A stretch of DNA of 48,627 bases, taken from Oscillospiraceae bacterium (lineage in GTDB: Bacteria; Bacillota; Clostridia; Oscillospirales; Acutalibacteraceae). The position numbers were made by a program, and so were the translations under genes. Position 1 is the first letter of the stretch. Each line of letters opens with the position of its first letter. The DNA lies in contig CADABX010000007.1 in NCBI GenBank assembly GCA_902786285.1, forward strand, positions 1-48,627, read 5' to 3'. The notes beneath the pieces are model-generated. The model had not been told where the DNA came from, made no database searches, and saw only the letters and a list, made by a program, of their open reading frames with translations. Shown here piece by piece: positions 1-7,879 of this stretch.

Positions 1-369
<369 letters not shown>

Positions 370-464
370 ATAAAGACTTGGTTCAAGGACTACAGACCTC
401 AAATGCATTGAAAGTTCTTTGTTCAGTTTTGAAGGTACATAAATATCTTCGCTTTAGGAGAAAA

Positions 465-499
465 GGTCCGACGAGATGTTTCGGGCTTTTCTTTTTTTT
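465..499 (+). terminator. Intrinsic terminator, probably of the rRNA operon
   Basis: A six-pair stem GTCCGA/TCGGGC (466-471 with 481-486, one G-U) around a 9-base loop is followed by a T-rich tract at 487-499. It is the first terminator-like structure after 23S and probably ends rRNA transcription. Confidence 0.6.
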
Positions 500-515
500 G
501 TTTCAAAAAGTCGGC

Positions 516-549
516 TGCACCGCTCCCGCTGCGGGGCGGCGCTTTTTTT
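516..549 (+). terminator. Second, GC-rich terminator after the rRNA operon
   Basis: An interrupted 10-pair stem (516-525 with 533-542, one mismatch and one G-U) is followed directly by seven T at 543-549. Together with the upstream hairpin it makes a tandem terminator, as is common after rRNA operons. Confidence 0.6.
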
Positions 550-624
550 GCCCTGCGCTTGCATTCGGCGCGTCGGTGTGATATGATTATATTAAACTAT
601 TAAGAAATCTTTGAGGTGATTATG

Positions 625-2181
625 ATGAAACGGCTTTGCTGTCTGCTGGTTTCTTTGCTGATGCTGCTTTCTGTTTTCTCTGTCACAGCGTTTGCATGGC
701 GGCCGACGCAGAAGAATGAACACCCGGTCATCTTTATGGGCGGCTTTATTTCCACCAATACGGTGGATGGCGCGACCGGCGAAACGGTCTTCCCGCCGTC
801 GAGGGACACGATCCTGCAGGGCGTGCGCGAAGCCGTCGGCCCGCTGGCGCAGAGCGTTCTGCAGGGAGATTACTCCTTGATGGATTACCCGCTGAACAAG
901 TTGGTCCTGAACCTGCTTGACGGCCTGCGCTGCGATGAAAACGGCGACCCAATCCGTGAAAAGACGGTTTCCGCCTTTGTTTACCCCACGAAAGAGGAGC
1001 TGCAGGCGAAATATCACGATGATGTCGGCTATACCGCAACCGACTTCATCTTTTACAGCTATGACTGGCGCCGCGACATGAAGACGCTTGCCGGCGGGCT
1101 GCATGACTTTCTGCAGTATGTGCTGGCGGCGACCGGCGCCGAAACGGTCGATATCATTGCCCACAGCATGGGAACCTGTGTGCTGAGCACCTATTTCAGC
1201 ATCTACGGCCCGGAATACATTGACCGCGCGGTCTGCTACTGCGGCGCGTTTCAGGGCTCTTCGTTCTGCGGCGACGGTTTCCGCAACGCGATTAAGATGG
1301 ACGCTGAATCCACCGTGGCCTATCTCAACGGCGTGCTCGGCATGGATCTGCGCGGTGAGGTGATCAAGACTATTGTCGATATCCTGCATCAGCACGGCGC
1401 AACGGACGCGGTTGTGGCGCCGGTGGAAACCCTGGTCAACGGCGTGTTTGCCAAAACCTACCGTCAGGCGCTGCTCTATATCTTCGGCCGGATGCCGGGC
1501 TTCTGGGCCATGCTGCCCGATGAGGATTATGACTACGTCCGCAACGAGTATGCAAAAGACGTTGTTACCGATGCCTTCCGTGAAAAGGTGGATTTCTATC
1601 ATGACGTGCAGACCCGCGTACCGGAGATTCTTGCCGGCGTGATGAAACAGGGCACCGACGTGTCGATCATTGCCAAATACGGCTTCCCCAACGTGCCGAT
1701 CATTGAATCGCACTATGAGAACTCCGACTTCGTGGTGGATGTAAAATATGCGTCGCTGGGCGCAACGGCGGCCGATTATGACAAAACGTTCCCGTCGGAC
1801 TATGTGCAGGCGGTGCCCGGCGAAATCAACTATATCTCGCCCGACCGCGTGATCGATGCATCCACCTGCGCCTTCCCTGAAAAGACGTGGTTCATCAAGA
1901 ACACGACGCATCTGAACAACTATACGGAGGACCCGGACTCGGTCTTCGGCTTCTTCGACTGGCTGTTCGCCGCCGACGGCGCTTCGTCGGTGCAGAACGA
2001 GACCTACCCGCAGTTTTTGGTTGAGCAGCCGGATCGGTCCGTGGTGCCGCTGAGTGCGGATACGGATTACAACATCCTCGGTGACTATCGCCGGGAGAAC
2101 GGCTTCTTTGTGCGGCTGAAAAAGATCCTTACGGATTACAGGCAGTTGTTCGTGCTGTTGTTCGCGCTCATTCGGAAATAA
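625..2181 (+). CDS. Secreted alpha/beta-hydrolase, LCAT/lipase-like
   Basis: A 518-residue exported hydrolase. It starts with a signal peptide (KR, then a Leu-rich core, then a VTAFA-W cleavage site near residue 24). The mature start PVIFMGGFIS resembles the oxyanion-loop strand of lipases. The nucleophile elbow is IIAHSMGT with Ser181. The fold is like lecithin:cholesterol acyltransferase-type lipases; the Asp and His of the triad were not assigned. The C-terminus ends in a basic-hydrophobic tail (RLKKIL...LFVLLFALIRK) that could lie on the membrane. Three Met codons crowd the start. ATG 625 is chosen because it stands 8 bases after the GAGG of GAGGTGAT (613-620); ATG 622 or GTG 616 are too close. 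It stands alone between two terminators. Substrate unknown. Confidence 0.8.
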   Translation: MKRLCCLLVSLLMLLSVFSVTAFAWRPTQKNEHPVIFMGGFISTNTVDGATGETVFPPSRDTILQGVREAVGPLAQSVLQGDYSLMDYPLNKLVLNLLDGLRCDENGDPIREKTVSAFVYPTKEELQAKYHDDVGYTATDFIFYSYDWRRDMKTLAGGLHDFLQYVLAATGAETVDIIAHSMGTCVLSTYFSIYGPEYIDRAVCYCGAFQGSSFCGDGFRNAIKMDAESTVAYLNGVLGMDLRGEVIKTIVDILHQHGATDAVVAPVETLVNGVFAKTYRQALLYIFGRMPGFWAMLPDEDYDYVRNEYAKDVVTDAFREKVDFYHDVQTRVPEILAGVMKQGTDVSIIAKYGFPNVPIIESHYENSDFVVDVKYASLGATAADYDKTFPSDYVQAVPGEINYISPDRVIDASTCAFPEKTWFIKNTTHLNNYTEDPDSVFGFFDWLFAADGASSVQNETYPQFLVEQPDRSVVPLSADTDYNILGDYRRENGFFVRLKKILTDYRQLFVLLFALIRK

Positions 2182-2196
2182 TCATCCAAACGGAAA

Positions 2197-2219
2197 GCCC
2201 GCTTTGTGCGGGCTTTTTT
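2197..2219 (+). terminator. Intrinsic terminator after the lipase-like gene
   Basis: Perfect stem GCCCGC/GCGGGC (2197-2202 with 2208-2213), loop TTTGT, then six T (2214-2219). Confidence 0.85.
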
Positions 2220-2229
2220 CACTTTATAC

Positions 2230-2258
2230 TTGCTTTTTTGTTCATCTTATGGTAAAGT
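2230..2258 (+). promoter_or_regulatory. Candidate sigma-A promoter of the structured leader
   Basis: TTGCTT (2230-2235), a 17-base spacer, then TAAAGT (2253-2258). Expected transcription start is about 2265, exactly where the left arm of the long inverted repeat begins. The -10 box is only a moderate match. Confidence 0.45.
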
Positions 2259-2264
2259 ATTTTT

Positions 2265-2420
2265 GCGAGACAAATCCGAATAAAAGTGTCCTATCTGAGG
2301 CAAAGTATGAGATGCATTGTAAAAAATGCATTCTCTACCTACTCATGCTTTGCTTCTCAGTAGGATTTGTCTCGCAGCAAATGAGATGCATTTTTGGCGT
2401 CTCGTTTGAGGCGCTTTTTT
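2265..2420 (+). ncRNA. Structured leader or small RNA ending in a terminator
   Basis: A 111-bp interrupted inverted repeat. GCGAGACAAATCC (2265-2277) and GGATTTGTCTCGC (2363-2375) are perfect 13-base arms. Inside are a second arm pair (around CTGAGGCAAAGTATGAG and its imperfect complement near 2344-2360) and a central hairpin pairing GATGCATT with AATGCATTC (about 2311-2333). It is followed by a terminator hairpin GCGTCTC/GAGGCGC with six T (2397-2420), 34 bases before the next start codon. The 5' arm CGAGAC (2266-2271) could pair either with the right arm or with GTCTCG at 2399-2404 inside the terminator, so a switch is possible. Alternatives: a constitutive small RNA, or a MITE-like insertion whose ends are the 13-base arms. 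Confidence 0.5.
2397..2420 (+). terminator. Terminator in the leader of the small Cys-rich gene
   Basis: Stem GCGTCTC/GAGGCGC (2397-2403 with 2408-2414, one G-U), loop GTTT, then TTTTTTATTTTT. It sits upstream of the coding sequence rather than behind it, which is the position of an attenuator. Confidence 0.7.
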
Positions 2421-2454
2421 ATTTTTCCATGAAATAAGAGAAAGGATGTTTTAA

Positions 2455-2673
2455 ATGCCAATCAGAAGAGCAACAAGCAAAAGATGTTCAACCTGTCGTT
2501 TTTGGGGTGGAGATCGACAACTCTTTAAGGATGAAGCCGGTATATTAAAAATCAAAACCGGTGATAAATCTCGAGGATTATGCACAGGTGCAGGTAATTT
2601 CAATCAGCTCTTGCGAGAAGAGTTTCGTAGTTGCTGTTGTTATGCGTATTTGGAAGGGGTGGGCAATAAATGA
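2455..2673 (+). CDS. Small Cys-rich protein, possible zinc ribbon
   Basis: 72 residues, function not recognised. Cysteines fall in the pattern CSTCRFWGG ... GLCTG ... SCCCYAY, so CxxC plus later Cys could bind zinc or an Fe-S centre. It is basic at the N-terminus and has no signal peptide or membrane segment. A good RBS (AGAAAGGATG) precedes ATG 2455. It overlaps the next gene by ATGA (2670-2673), so the two are probably translationally coupled. It lies in the AT-rich island and behind the structured leader, which suggests joint acquisition and joint regulation. Confidence 0.65.
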   Translation: MPIRRATSKRCSTCRFWGGDRQLFKDEAGILKIKTGDKSRGLCTGAGNFNQLLREEFRSCCCYAYLEGVGNK

Positions 2674-4376
2674 GAAGTCTTGCGATTCTGATTAAATCTG
2701 TAGCTATTACAGTATTTTTTCTACTTCTATTTGTATGTGGTTCAATTGTGGGTGCTCAAGCTGATACAACCTATAAAGTCGGCGATCAAATCCAATTTGG
2801 CAGCTACCCACAGACTGAGGTTAGGGAGACAACTTCATTGAAAAACGCGGCAAAACTGGCAACGTGGAAAAGCTATGATTACTATCCTAATTCACCGAAA
2901 AATCTGCTATATGATGAGAGTATTGTTCCAAGCGACTTCATGCGGTTTGCAGATTTTTATTGTGAGGGTATCAAGTATCGTGCTGTCGTGTTCAACCAAT
3001 ATCGGCCAGATGTACCTTTGACTTCGGTTTTGTATCCAAAGCAGGAAAAAAACGGCTATAAAACAAATAAGGTGTATTATTTTCAATATGAGCCATTAAT
3101 ATGGAGAGTTTTAGACACAACAACTGGGCTCATTTTATGTGAAAATGTCATTGACTCCCAAGCTTATAATAATACTAAATATAAAATAAATGATGATTAT
3201 TGGCGTGACAAAACACAAACAGTTTATGCAAACGATTATGCAGCTTCTTCAATTCGGAACTGGCTTAATTATGATTTTTACGAGACGGCATTCAGTGAGA
3301 ATCAAAAAGCTAATATACTTAAGAAGAATCTCAATAATAATGCATACTACAGCACTTACAATTCTGCAACAACAAATGACAAGATTTTTCTACTTTCTCT
3401 TTGGGAGTCACTATGCTCAGGGTATTATAAGAGCGCGAATAAAGGAACAGACTATTCTTGTTGCCAAGGGCTTCATTGTTCAACAGATGGTGTTTATTGG
3501 CAGAAGCCTTATTGGTTATTGCGTACTGCTGGCAAAGACTCAGGTTCTGTGTGCTATTATAATGAATACGGAAGACTAGGATACGACGGCGACGTTAGTT
3601 GGACAGCACAAGGAATTCGTCCTGCTTGTTGCCTTGTCAACATATCTTCTGATACTTTTCAATCTGACTACTTGTTTTCTAGCGGTATGCAAGAACATAT
3701 CCCCGGCGAAGCGTTGACCGAAAATGAAGTTCCCGCAACGTGCAAAGCCAAAGGTAGCTATGACGAAGTGGTCTACTGCACCGAGTGTGGTGTAGTGCTT
3801 TCAAGATCGTCGCATGAAATCGACATGCTCGCCCACACTCCCGGAGAAATTGTCGTCGAAAATGAAATTGCCGCAACGTGTAAAGCAAAGGGTAGCTATG
3901 ACGAAGCGGTTTACTGTACTGAATGCGGAGCAGAGTTGAACAGAGCACAGCGAGAAACTGATATGATTGAACATACTCCCGGCGAAGCGGTGATTGAAAA
4001 TGAAAAAGTAGCCACATGTTCAGAGCGCGGCAAATATGATCGTGTAATTTACTGCTCTGTCTGCGAAGACGAACTGAATCGTGAAACGGTTGAGACGGAT
4101 GTGCTTGGTCACACTACAGTAATTGTGAATGCCAAGGAGGCTACCGCAACAGAAAGCGGCTACACAGGCGACGTGGTTTGTACTGTGTGCGGGGAAACCA
4201 TTAAAGCAGGTGAAGTAATTCCTCCCACAGCGCAACCGGATGAGCCGGGTCAATCAGAAAAACCGACTTCAGGTAGATGTCCGTTTTGTGGTAGAGATCA
4301 CAGTGGTAGCTTCTTCCAAAAGATCATCGCCTTTTTCCACCGCATTTTCGCGCTGTTGTTCGGTGCACGCTACTGA
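2670..4376 (+). CDS. Secreted repeat protein with DUF6273-like domain
   Basis: 568 residues. An N-terminal signal or anchor (hydrophobic residues ~8-30) is followed by a DUF6273-like domain (~35-340), recognised by VGDQIQFGSYPQTEV near the start, SIRNWLNYDFYETAF in the middle and YWLLRTAG...GIRPACCL near its end. From ~345 to ~495 there are three full repeats of about 43 residues (HTPGE..., ATC.(A/E)(K/R)G.YD, VIYC..C) and a shorter fourth. The tail has a CPFCGRDHSG knuckle and a hydrophobic stretch with FFHRIF. There is no LPXTG. It is likely a cell-surface protein of unknown role. The DNA is clearly more AT-rich than its flanks, which suggests horizontal transfer. The start overlaps the stop of the preceding gene. 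Confidence 0.75.
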   Translation: MRSLAILIKSVAITVFFLLLFVCGSIVGAQADTTYKVGDQIQFGSYPQTEVRETTSLKNAAKLATWKSYDYYPNSPKNLLYDESIVPSDFMRFADFYCEGIKYRAVVFNQYRPDVPLTSVLYPKQEKNGYKTNKVYYFQYEPLIWRVLDTTTGLILCENVIDSQAYNNTKYKINDDYWRDKTQTVYANDYAASSIRNWLNYDFYETAFSENQKANILKKNLNNNAYYSTYNSATTNDKIFLLSLWESLCSGYYKSANKGTDYSCCQGLHCSTDGVYWQKPYWLLRTAGKDSGSVCYYNEYGRLGYDGDVSWTAQGIRPACCLVNISSDTFQSDYLFSSGMQEHIPGEALTENEVPATCKAKGSYDEVVYCTECGVVLSRSSHEIDMLAHTPGEIVVENEIAATCKAKGSYDEAVYCTECGAELNRAQRETDMIEHTPGEAVIENEKVATCSERGKYDRVIYCSVCEDELNRETVETDVLGHTTVIVNAKEATATESGYTGDVVCTVCGETIKAGEVIPPTAQPDEPGQSEKPTSGRCPFCGRDHSGSFFQKIIAFFHRIFALLFGARY

Positions 4377-4400
4377 TTTAAAAGAAAAAAACGAACCCAA

Positions 4401-4432
4401 AACACCCGCCCTCATCAGAGAGAGCGGGTGTT
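4401..4432. terminator. Bidirectional terminator between convergent genes
   Basis: Stem AACACCCGC/GCGGGTGTT (4401-4409 with 4424-4432). T-rich sequence follows on the + strand (TTCACATTTT). On the - strand the run of A at 4381-4391 becomes a T tract. It serves the surface-protein gene and the phosphatase gene. Confidence 0.75.
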
Positions 4433-4449
4433 CACATTTTCAATCTTCA

Positions 4450-4487
4450 ATTCTTAATTCTTAATTCTTAATTCTTAATTCTTAATT
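4450..4487. repeat. Tandem repeat of ATTCTTA, five units
   Basis: Five exact copies of the 7-mer ATTCTTA (4450-4484) followed by ATT. It lies in the short gap before the phosphatase stop codon at 4490. A simple-sequence tract likely to vary in copy number by slippage. Confidence 0.9.
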
Positions 4488-4489
4488 TC

Positions 4490-5518
4490 TCACTCGTCCT
4501 TCGTCGAGAGCGTGTAAATCCACATTACGCCGGAGATGATCGCGTCGAGAATGTCGCGGTGGATCGGTCGAACTTCGCCGATGTAATCGTTAAACAGATT
4601 CGCCGGTACGCGGGCGGTGATGTCCAGCGGCTTGGGGATGCCGAGGGCAAACAGCGCGATGGCCGTCACGTCACGGTTGCGCGTGTCCTTGTCCATGGTG
4701 CCGCCCTTTTTGACGGTTTTGCCCGCAACGGCAATCGTGATCACCGATTCGCGCATCGAGAACCGACCGTGGCCGCCTTCGGCTTTATGGCCGTGGTCGG
4801 GGGTCACAATGATCAGCGAATCGTCCAGCAGACCGTTGCGGATGATGGCGTCATAGATTTGGCCGAGATATTCGTCCACCACGTGGATCTGGTTGAAATA
4901 AAGCTCGGAATCTGAGCCGTAGGTGTGGCCGGCGTGGTCCACACTGTCAAACTGCGTAAACAGCAGCGTCGGTTTGTTGCCTTCGTCCAGATAGTTGACA
5001 ATGCTCTTCGCCACTTCCTCGTCGGTCGGATCGTTGTGCTTGTAGATATCCAGATCGTCCTCCACAATGCCGTAGTTGATGGCGCTCCAGTTGCCAAACG
5101 AGGCGAGAACGGCGTCCGGCATCGCGCAGCGGATGCGGTTGTAGACGGTGGGATACTTGCGCATGTGCTGGATCTTCGGCGGTTCGTCGCCTTCGGGCGA
5201 GATGTTGCCGTTGGTATACATGTTGCGCAGATTGGACACGCCGGTCAGAATGCTGCCCCAGTTCGGTGCGCTGTCGGTATAGACCTCGGCGCGCGCGGTG
5301 TTGGTGACAGCGCCGTCTTTGAAGATGCGGTCAAAGTTCGGCGTATCGGCATGCTGGAAATAGTTGCCTGCGCCGTCAACGCCGAGGATAAAGACGTGCT
5401 TATAGGCGCCGTAGGAGCAGTCGCCCTTGTTCAGCAGCGAGCCGTTTGCGGCAAAAGCCATCGGCACGCAGGAGAACACCAGCAGCAATGTGAGCAGCAG
5501 GGCGATCGTTTTTTTCAT
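4490..5518 (-). CDS. Exported alkaline-phosphatase-superfamily phosphodiesterase
   Basis: 342 residues. Signal peptide MKKTIALLLTLLLVFSC...AFA (cleavage near residue 23-24). The first metal site is in ILGVDGAGN (Asp48). The nucleophile region is TDSAPNWGSILTG. Further metal ligands are visible as VDHAGHTYGS, TPDHGHKAEGG and GHGRFS. This order is that of type I phosphodiesterase/nucleotide pyrophosphatase and sulfatase-like enzymes. The substrate is probably an extracellular phosphate ester, not identified. RBS AAAGGAAG precedes the start. It lies 62 bases downstream of coaX on the same strand with no terminator between, so co-transcription is likely. Confidence 0.85.
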   Translation of the reverse strand: MKKTIALLLTLLLVFSCVPMAFAANGSLLNKGDCSYGAYKHVFILGVDGAGNYFQHADTPNFDRIFKDGAVTNTARAEVYTDSAPNWGSILTGVSNLRNMYTNGNISPEGDEPPKIQHMRKYPTVYNRIRCAMPDAVLASFGNWSAINYGIVEDDLDIYKHNDPTDEEVAKSIVNYLDEGNKPTLLFTQFDSVDHAGHTYGSDSELYFNQIHVVDEYLGQIYDAIIRNGLLDDSLIIVTPDHGHKAEGGHGRFSMRESVITIAVAGKTVKKGGTMDKDTRNRDVTAIALFALGIPKPLDITARVPANLFNDYIGEVRPIHRDILDAIISGVMWIYTLSTKDE

Positions 5519-5580
5519 CGTGAAGACTTCCTTTCTGTGTTTTCATTTTCACGGTGCAGTCAAAGCTGCGGTCCGATTGA

Positions 5581-6360
5581 TTACTGTTTCCTTGCCGTGT
5601 GCGCTTCATAGATCATCTTGAGCCCGTCGAGCAGCAGATGGCGGTCATATTGAAACGCCTTTTTGCAGCACGGCACAATGCCGCCGCCGAGTCCGCCCGT
5701 TGCAACGAGCGAGACGTTTTCTTCGCCCATCTCTGCGGTGATGCGGTCCACCATGCCGTCGAGCATGGCGGCGGTGCCGAACACGGAGCCGGAGCGCATA
5801 CATTCGATCGTGTTGGTGCCGATGGCGTGTTCCGGCATCGTAAAGCTGATGGCAGGTAAAAGCGCCGTGCCCGCAGCGAGGGCGTCGAGCGAAATTTTGA
5901 CGCCCGGGGCGATGGTGCAGCCGAGAAACTTGCCGTCTTTGTCGATCGCGATGATCTTGGTGGCTGTGCCGAGGTCGGCAACAAGGCAGGGCAGCGGATA
6001 GCGCCCTTTGGCCGCCACGGTGTCCACGATCAGATCCGCGCCGATATCGCCGACCGGCAAAATGTCGCACAAAAAGCCGTCGTGCACATCTTCGCCGACA
6101 ATCAGCGGCGCTTTGCCGAGCACGGTTTTGACCGCCTGAAACAGCAGATCGGTCAGCTCCGGCACTACGCTGGAAAGAATCGCGCCGCGAAAATCGACGC
6201 CGCGCACGGCGTGCAGGTGGAAAATATTCATCAGCATCGTGGCGTATTCGTCCGCGGTGCGGTGCTTTTCGGAATAGACGCGCGACGTGAACAGCAGCGC
6301 ACCGTCGGCATAGCAGCCGAGGGTGATATTGGTATTTCCGATATCCATTGCAAGCAGCAT
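5581..6360 (-). CDS. coaX: Type III pantothenate kinase
   Basis: 259 residues, normal for the family. It phosphorylates pantothenate, the first step of coenzyme A synthesis. Visible motifs are the N-terminal phosphate-binding MDIGNTNITLG, LVADLGTATK (metal/ASKHA strand) and the C-terminal ATGGLGGG. The start ATG 6360 has a strong GGAGGTG RBS and lies about 24 bases after the predicted transcription start. It is divergent from the radical SAM gene, and their -35 regions nearly touch. Type III enzymes differ from CoaA in using no feedback by CoA (family knowledge). Confidence 0.95.
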   Translation of the reverse strand: MLLAMDIGNTNITLGCYADGALLFTSRVYSEKHRTADEYATMLMNIFHLHAVRGVDFRGAILSSVVPELTDLLFQAVKTVLGKAPLIVGEDVHDGFLCDILPVGDIGADLIVDTVAAKGRYPLPCLVADLGTATKIIAIDKDGKFLGCTIAPGVKISLDALAAGTALLPAISFTMPEHAIGTNTIECMRSGSVFGTAAMLDGMVDRITAEMGEENVSLVATGGLGGGIVPCCKKAFQYDRHLLLDGLKMIYEAHTARKQ

Positions 6361-6390
6361 AGCGGCACCTCCATGTATTTCTCTGTGAAA

Positions 6391-6419
6391 ATTATAAGCA
6401 AATCGGTGGCAAAAGTCAA
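6391..6419 (-). promoter_or_regulatory. coaX promoter
   Basis: On the minus strand TTGACT (6419-6414), 17 bases, TATAAT (6396-6391). A near-consensus sigma-A promoter with start near 6384. Confidence 0.85.
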
Positions 6420-6435
6420 TGCGATATGCTATAAT
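6407..6435 (+). promoter_or_regulatory. Promoter of the PflX-like radical SAM gene
   Basis: TATAAT at 6430-6435 with a weak -35 TGGCAA (6407-6412) 17 bases upstream. It overlaps the coaX promoter region, so the two divergent promoters may compete. The implied transcript start (~6442) rules out the ATG at 6419 as the translation start. Confidence 0.65.
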
Positions 6436-6463
6436 AAAACAAAAAAGAAGGGGCGTGACGCCT

Positions 6464-7333
6464 GTGGTCTGCAGCGCCTGTCCGCGTCATTGCGGGGTGG
6501 ATCGGAAAAAGAAAACCGGTGTGTGCGGTGTGAACGAATCGTTTTTTGCGGCGCGCGCGGCAACCCATTTTTGGGAAGAGCCGTGCATCAGCGGCACCAA
6601 CGGCTCCGGCACGGTGTTCTTTTCCGGGTGCAACCTGCGGTGCGTGTTTTGCCAAAACTATGAGGTCAGCCACGGCTGCTTCGGCAAAGAGATTTCCGAT
6701 AAACGTCTGTGCGAGATCTTTGACGCGCTGATCGCGCAGGGCGCACATAATCTGAATCTGGTCAACCCGACGCACTACGCCGAACGGCTCGCGCGTGTGC
6801 TGCGCGATTACCGCAGCCCGGTGCCCGTGGTCTATAACAGCAGCGGCTATGAATCCGTGGAGACGCTCAAAAAGCTCGAGGGCCTTGTGGACGTGTATCT
6901 GCCGGACTTCAAGTTTTCGCGGCCCGACCGTGCGCTGCAATACGCCGGCGCGGCGGACTACCCGGCCGTTGCCGCGTTGGCGATCGAAGAGATGAAACGC
7001 CAGCAGCCCGCGGATGTGTTCGAAAACGGGCTGATTCAAAAGGGCGTGATCGTGCGGCATCTGATTTTGCCGAAGAACACCAACGCGTCGATTGAAGTTT
7101 TGCGTTTGATCGCCGACCGGTTCGGCACAAAGACGATCGTCAGCCTGATGGCGCAGTACACGCCCTGCGGCGAGATCGACCGGTTTCCGGAACTGCAGCG
7201 GCCGATCACCCGGCGCGAATACGACAAGGTTGTGGCGGCGCTTGCCGACCTCGGATTCCGAAACGCCTATGTGCAGGAGCGCACGAGCGCCGACACGCAG
7301 TATATCCCACCCTTTGATCTGACGGGGATCTGA
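6464..7333 (+). CDS. Radical SAM protein, PflX/PflA-like (COG1313)
   Basis: 289 residues. It starts VCSACPRHCGVDR, the extra N-terminal Cys motif typical of PflX-type proteins. Next comes the [4Fe-4S]-SAM motif GCNLRCVFCQNYE (CX3CX2C). NSSGYES and DVYLPDFKFS match strands of the radical SAM barrel. The family is related to glycyl-radical-enzyme activases, but its substrate is not established, and no glycyl radical enzyme is nearby. GTG 6464 is chosen: AGAAGGGG ends about 10 bases before it, family members begin at this point, and the longer frame would start upstream of the transcription start. Confidence 0.85.
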   Translation: MVCSACPRHCGVDRKKKTGVCGVNESFFAARAATHFWEEPCISGTNGSGTVFFSGCNLRCVFCQNYEVSHGCFGKEISDKRLCEIFDALIAQGAHNLNLVNPTHYAERLARVLRDYRSPVPVVYNSSGYESVETLKKLEGLVDVYLPDFKFSRPDRALQYAGAADYPAVAALAIEEMKRQQPADVFENGLIQKGVIVRHLILPKNTNASIEVLRLIADRFGTKTIVSLMAQYTPCGEIDRFPELQRPITRREYDKVVAALADLGFRNAYVQERTSADTQYIPPFDLTGI

Positions 7334-7352
7334 CGTTTTTCGCCCCAACCTC

Positions 7353-7381
7353 TTTACAAATCACGGCGCACCATGTATAAT
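7353..7381 (+). promoter_or_regulatory. mscL-proC promoter
   Basis: TTTACA (7353-7358), 17-base spacer, TATAAT (7376-7381). A strong sigma-A match with start near 7388, which places the mscL start at ATG 7418. Confidence 0.85.
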
Positions 7382-7417
7382 AAAACCACCAATATTCCGA
7401 AATGGAGGACAAGAAAA

Positions 7418-7876
7418 ATGAAAAAGTTTGCAAGTGAATTCAAAGCATTCGTGCTGCGCGGCAACGTGATGGATATGGCCGTCGGTGTCATCATCGGCGC
7501 TGCGTTCGGTTCCATCGTCACCGCGCTGACCGACGACTTTATCAATCCCCTGATCGCGTCCATCGGCGGCGTGGAGGTTGCCGGCATGATCAAGCTGCCG
7601 TGGGTCGACTACACCGGTCTGGACAGTGAAGCCACTCAGGCGCTCGCCCTCAACTACGGCCACTTTATCACCACGATCATCAACTTCCTGATCATGGCGC
7701 TGTGCATCTTCCTGATGGTCAAGGCAGTCAACAAGCTGATGAACCTCGGCAAAAAGCCGGAGGAAGAAGCTGCGCCGACCACCAAGGTGTGCCCGTACTG
7801 CAAGAGCGAGGTTGCAATCGAAGCGACCAAGTGCCCGCACTGCACCTCCGATCTGCCGGAAGAAGCAGCTGAATAA
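7418..7876 (+). CDS. mscL: MscL mechanosensitive channel with C-terminal zinc ribbon
   Basis: 152 residues. The N-terminus KKFASEFKAFVLRGNVMDMAVGVIIGAAFG is the amphipathic S1 helix and pore-lining TM1 of MscL, and TM2 spans about residues 80-108 (FITTIINFLIMALCIFLMVKA). The channel opens under membrane tension to release solutes on hypo-osmotic shock. Instead of ending in the usual cytoplasmic helix, the protein continues into a zinc ribbon, CPYCKSE...KCPHCTS (Cys125, Cys128 and a second CxxC). The ATG is set by GGAGG at 7404-7408 and by the promoter. proC follows after 3 bases. Confidence 0.93.
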   Translation: MKKFASEFKAFVLRGNVMDMAVGVIIGAAFGSIVTALTDDFINPLIASIGGVEVAGMIKLPWVDYTGLDSEATQALALNYGHFITTIINFLIMALCIFLMVKAVNKLMNLGKKPEEEAAPTTKVCPYCKSEVAIEATKCPHCTSDLPEEAAE

Positions 7877-7879
7877 GAT

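Noticed and set aside
592-1911. 439-codon frame on the minus strand of the lipase gene
   Set aside because: His/Val/Arg-rich shadow typical of antisense frames in GC-rich genes; no RBS, and the plus frame has a signal peptide and catalytic motif.
4020-4253. Antisense frame under the repeat protein
   Set aside because: No RBS; explained by the plus-strand coding repeats.
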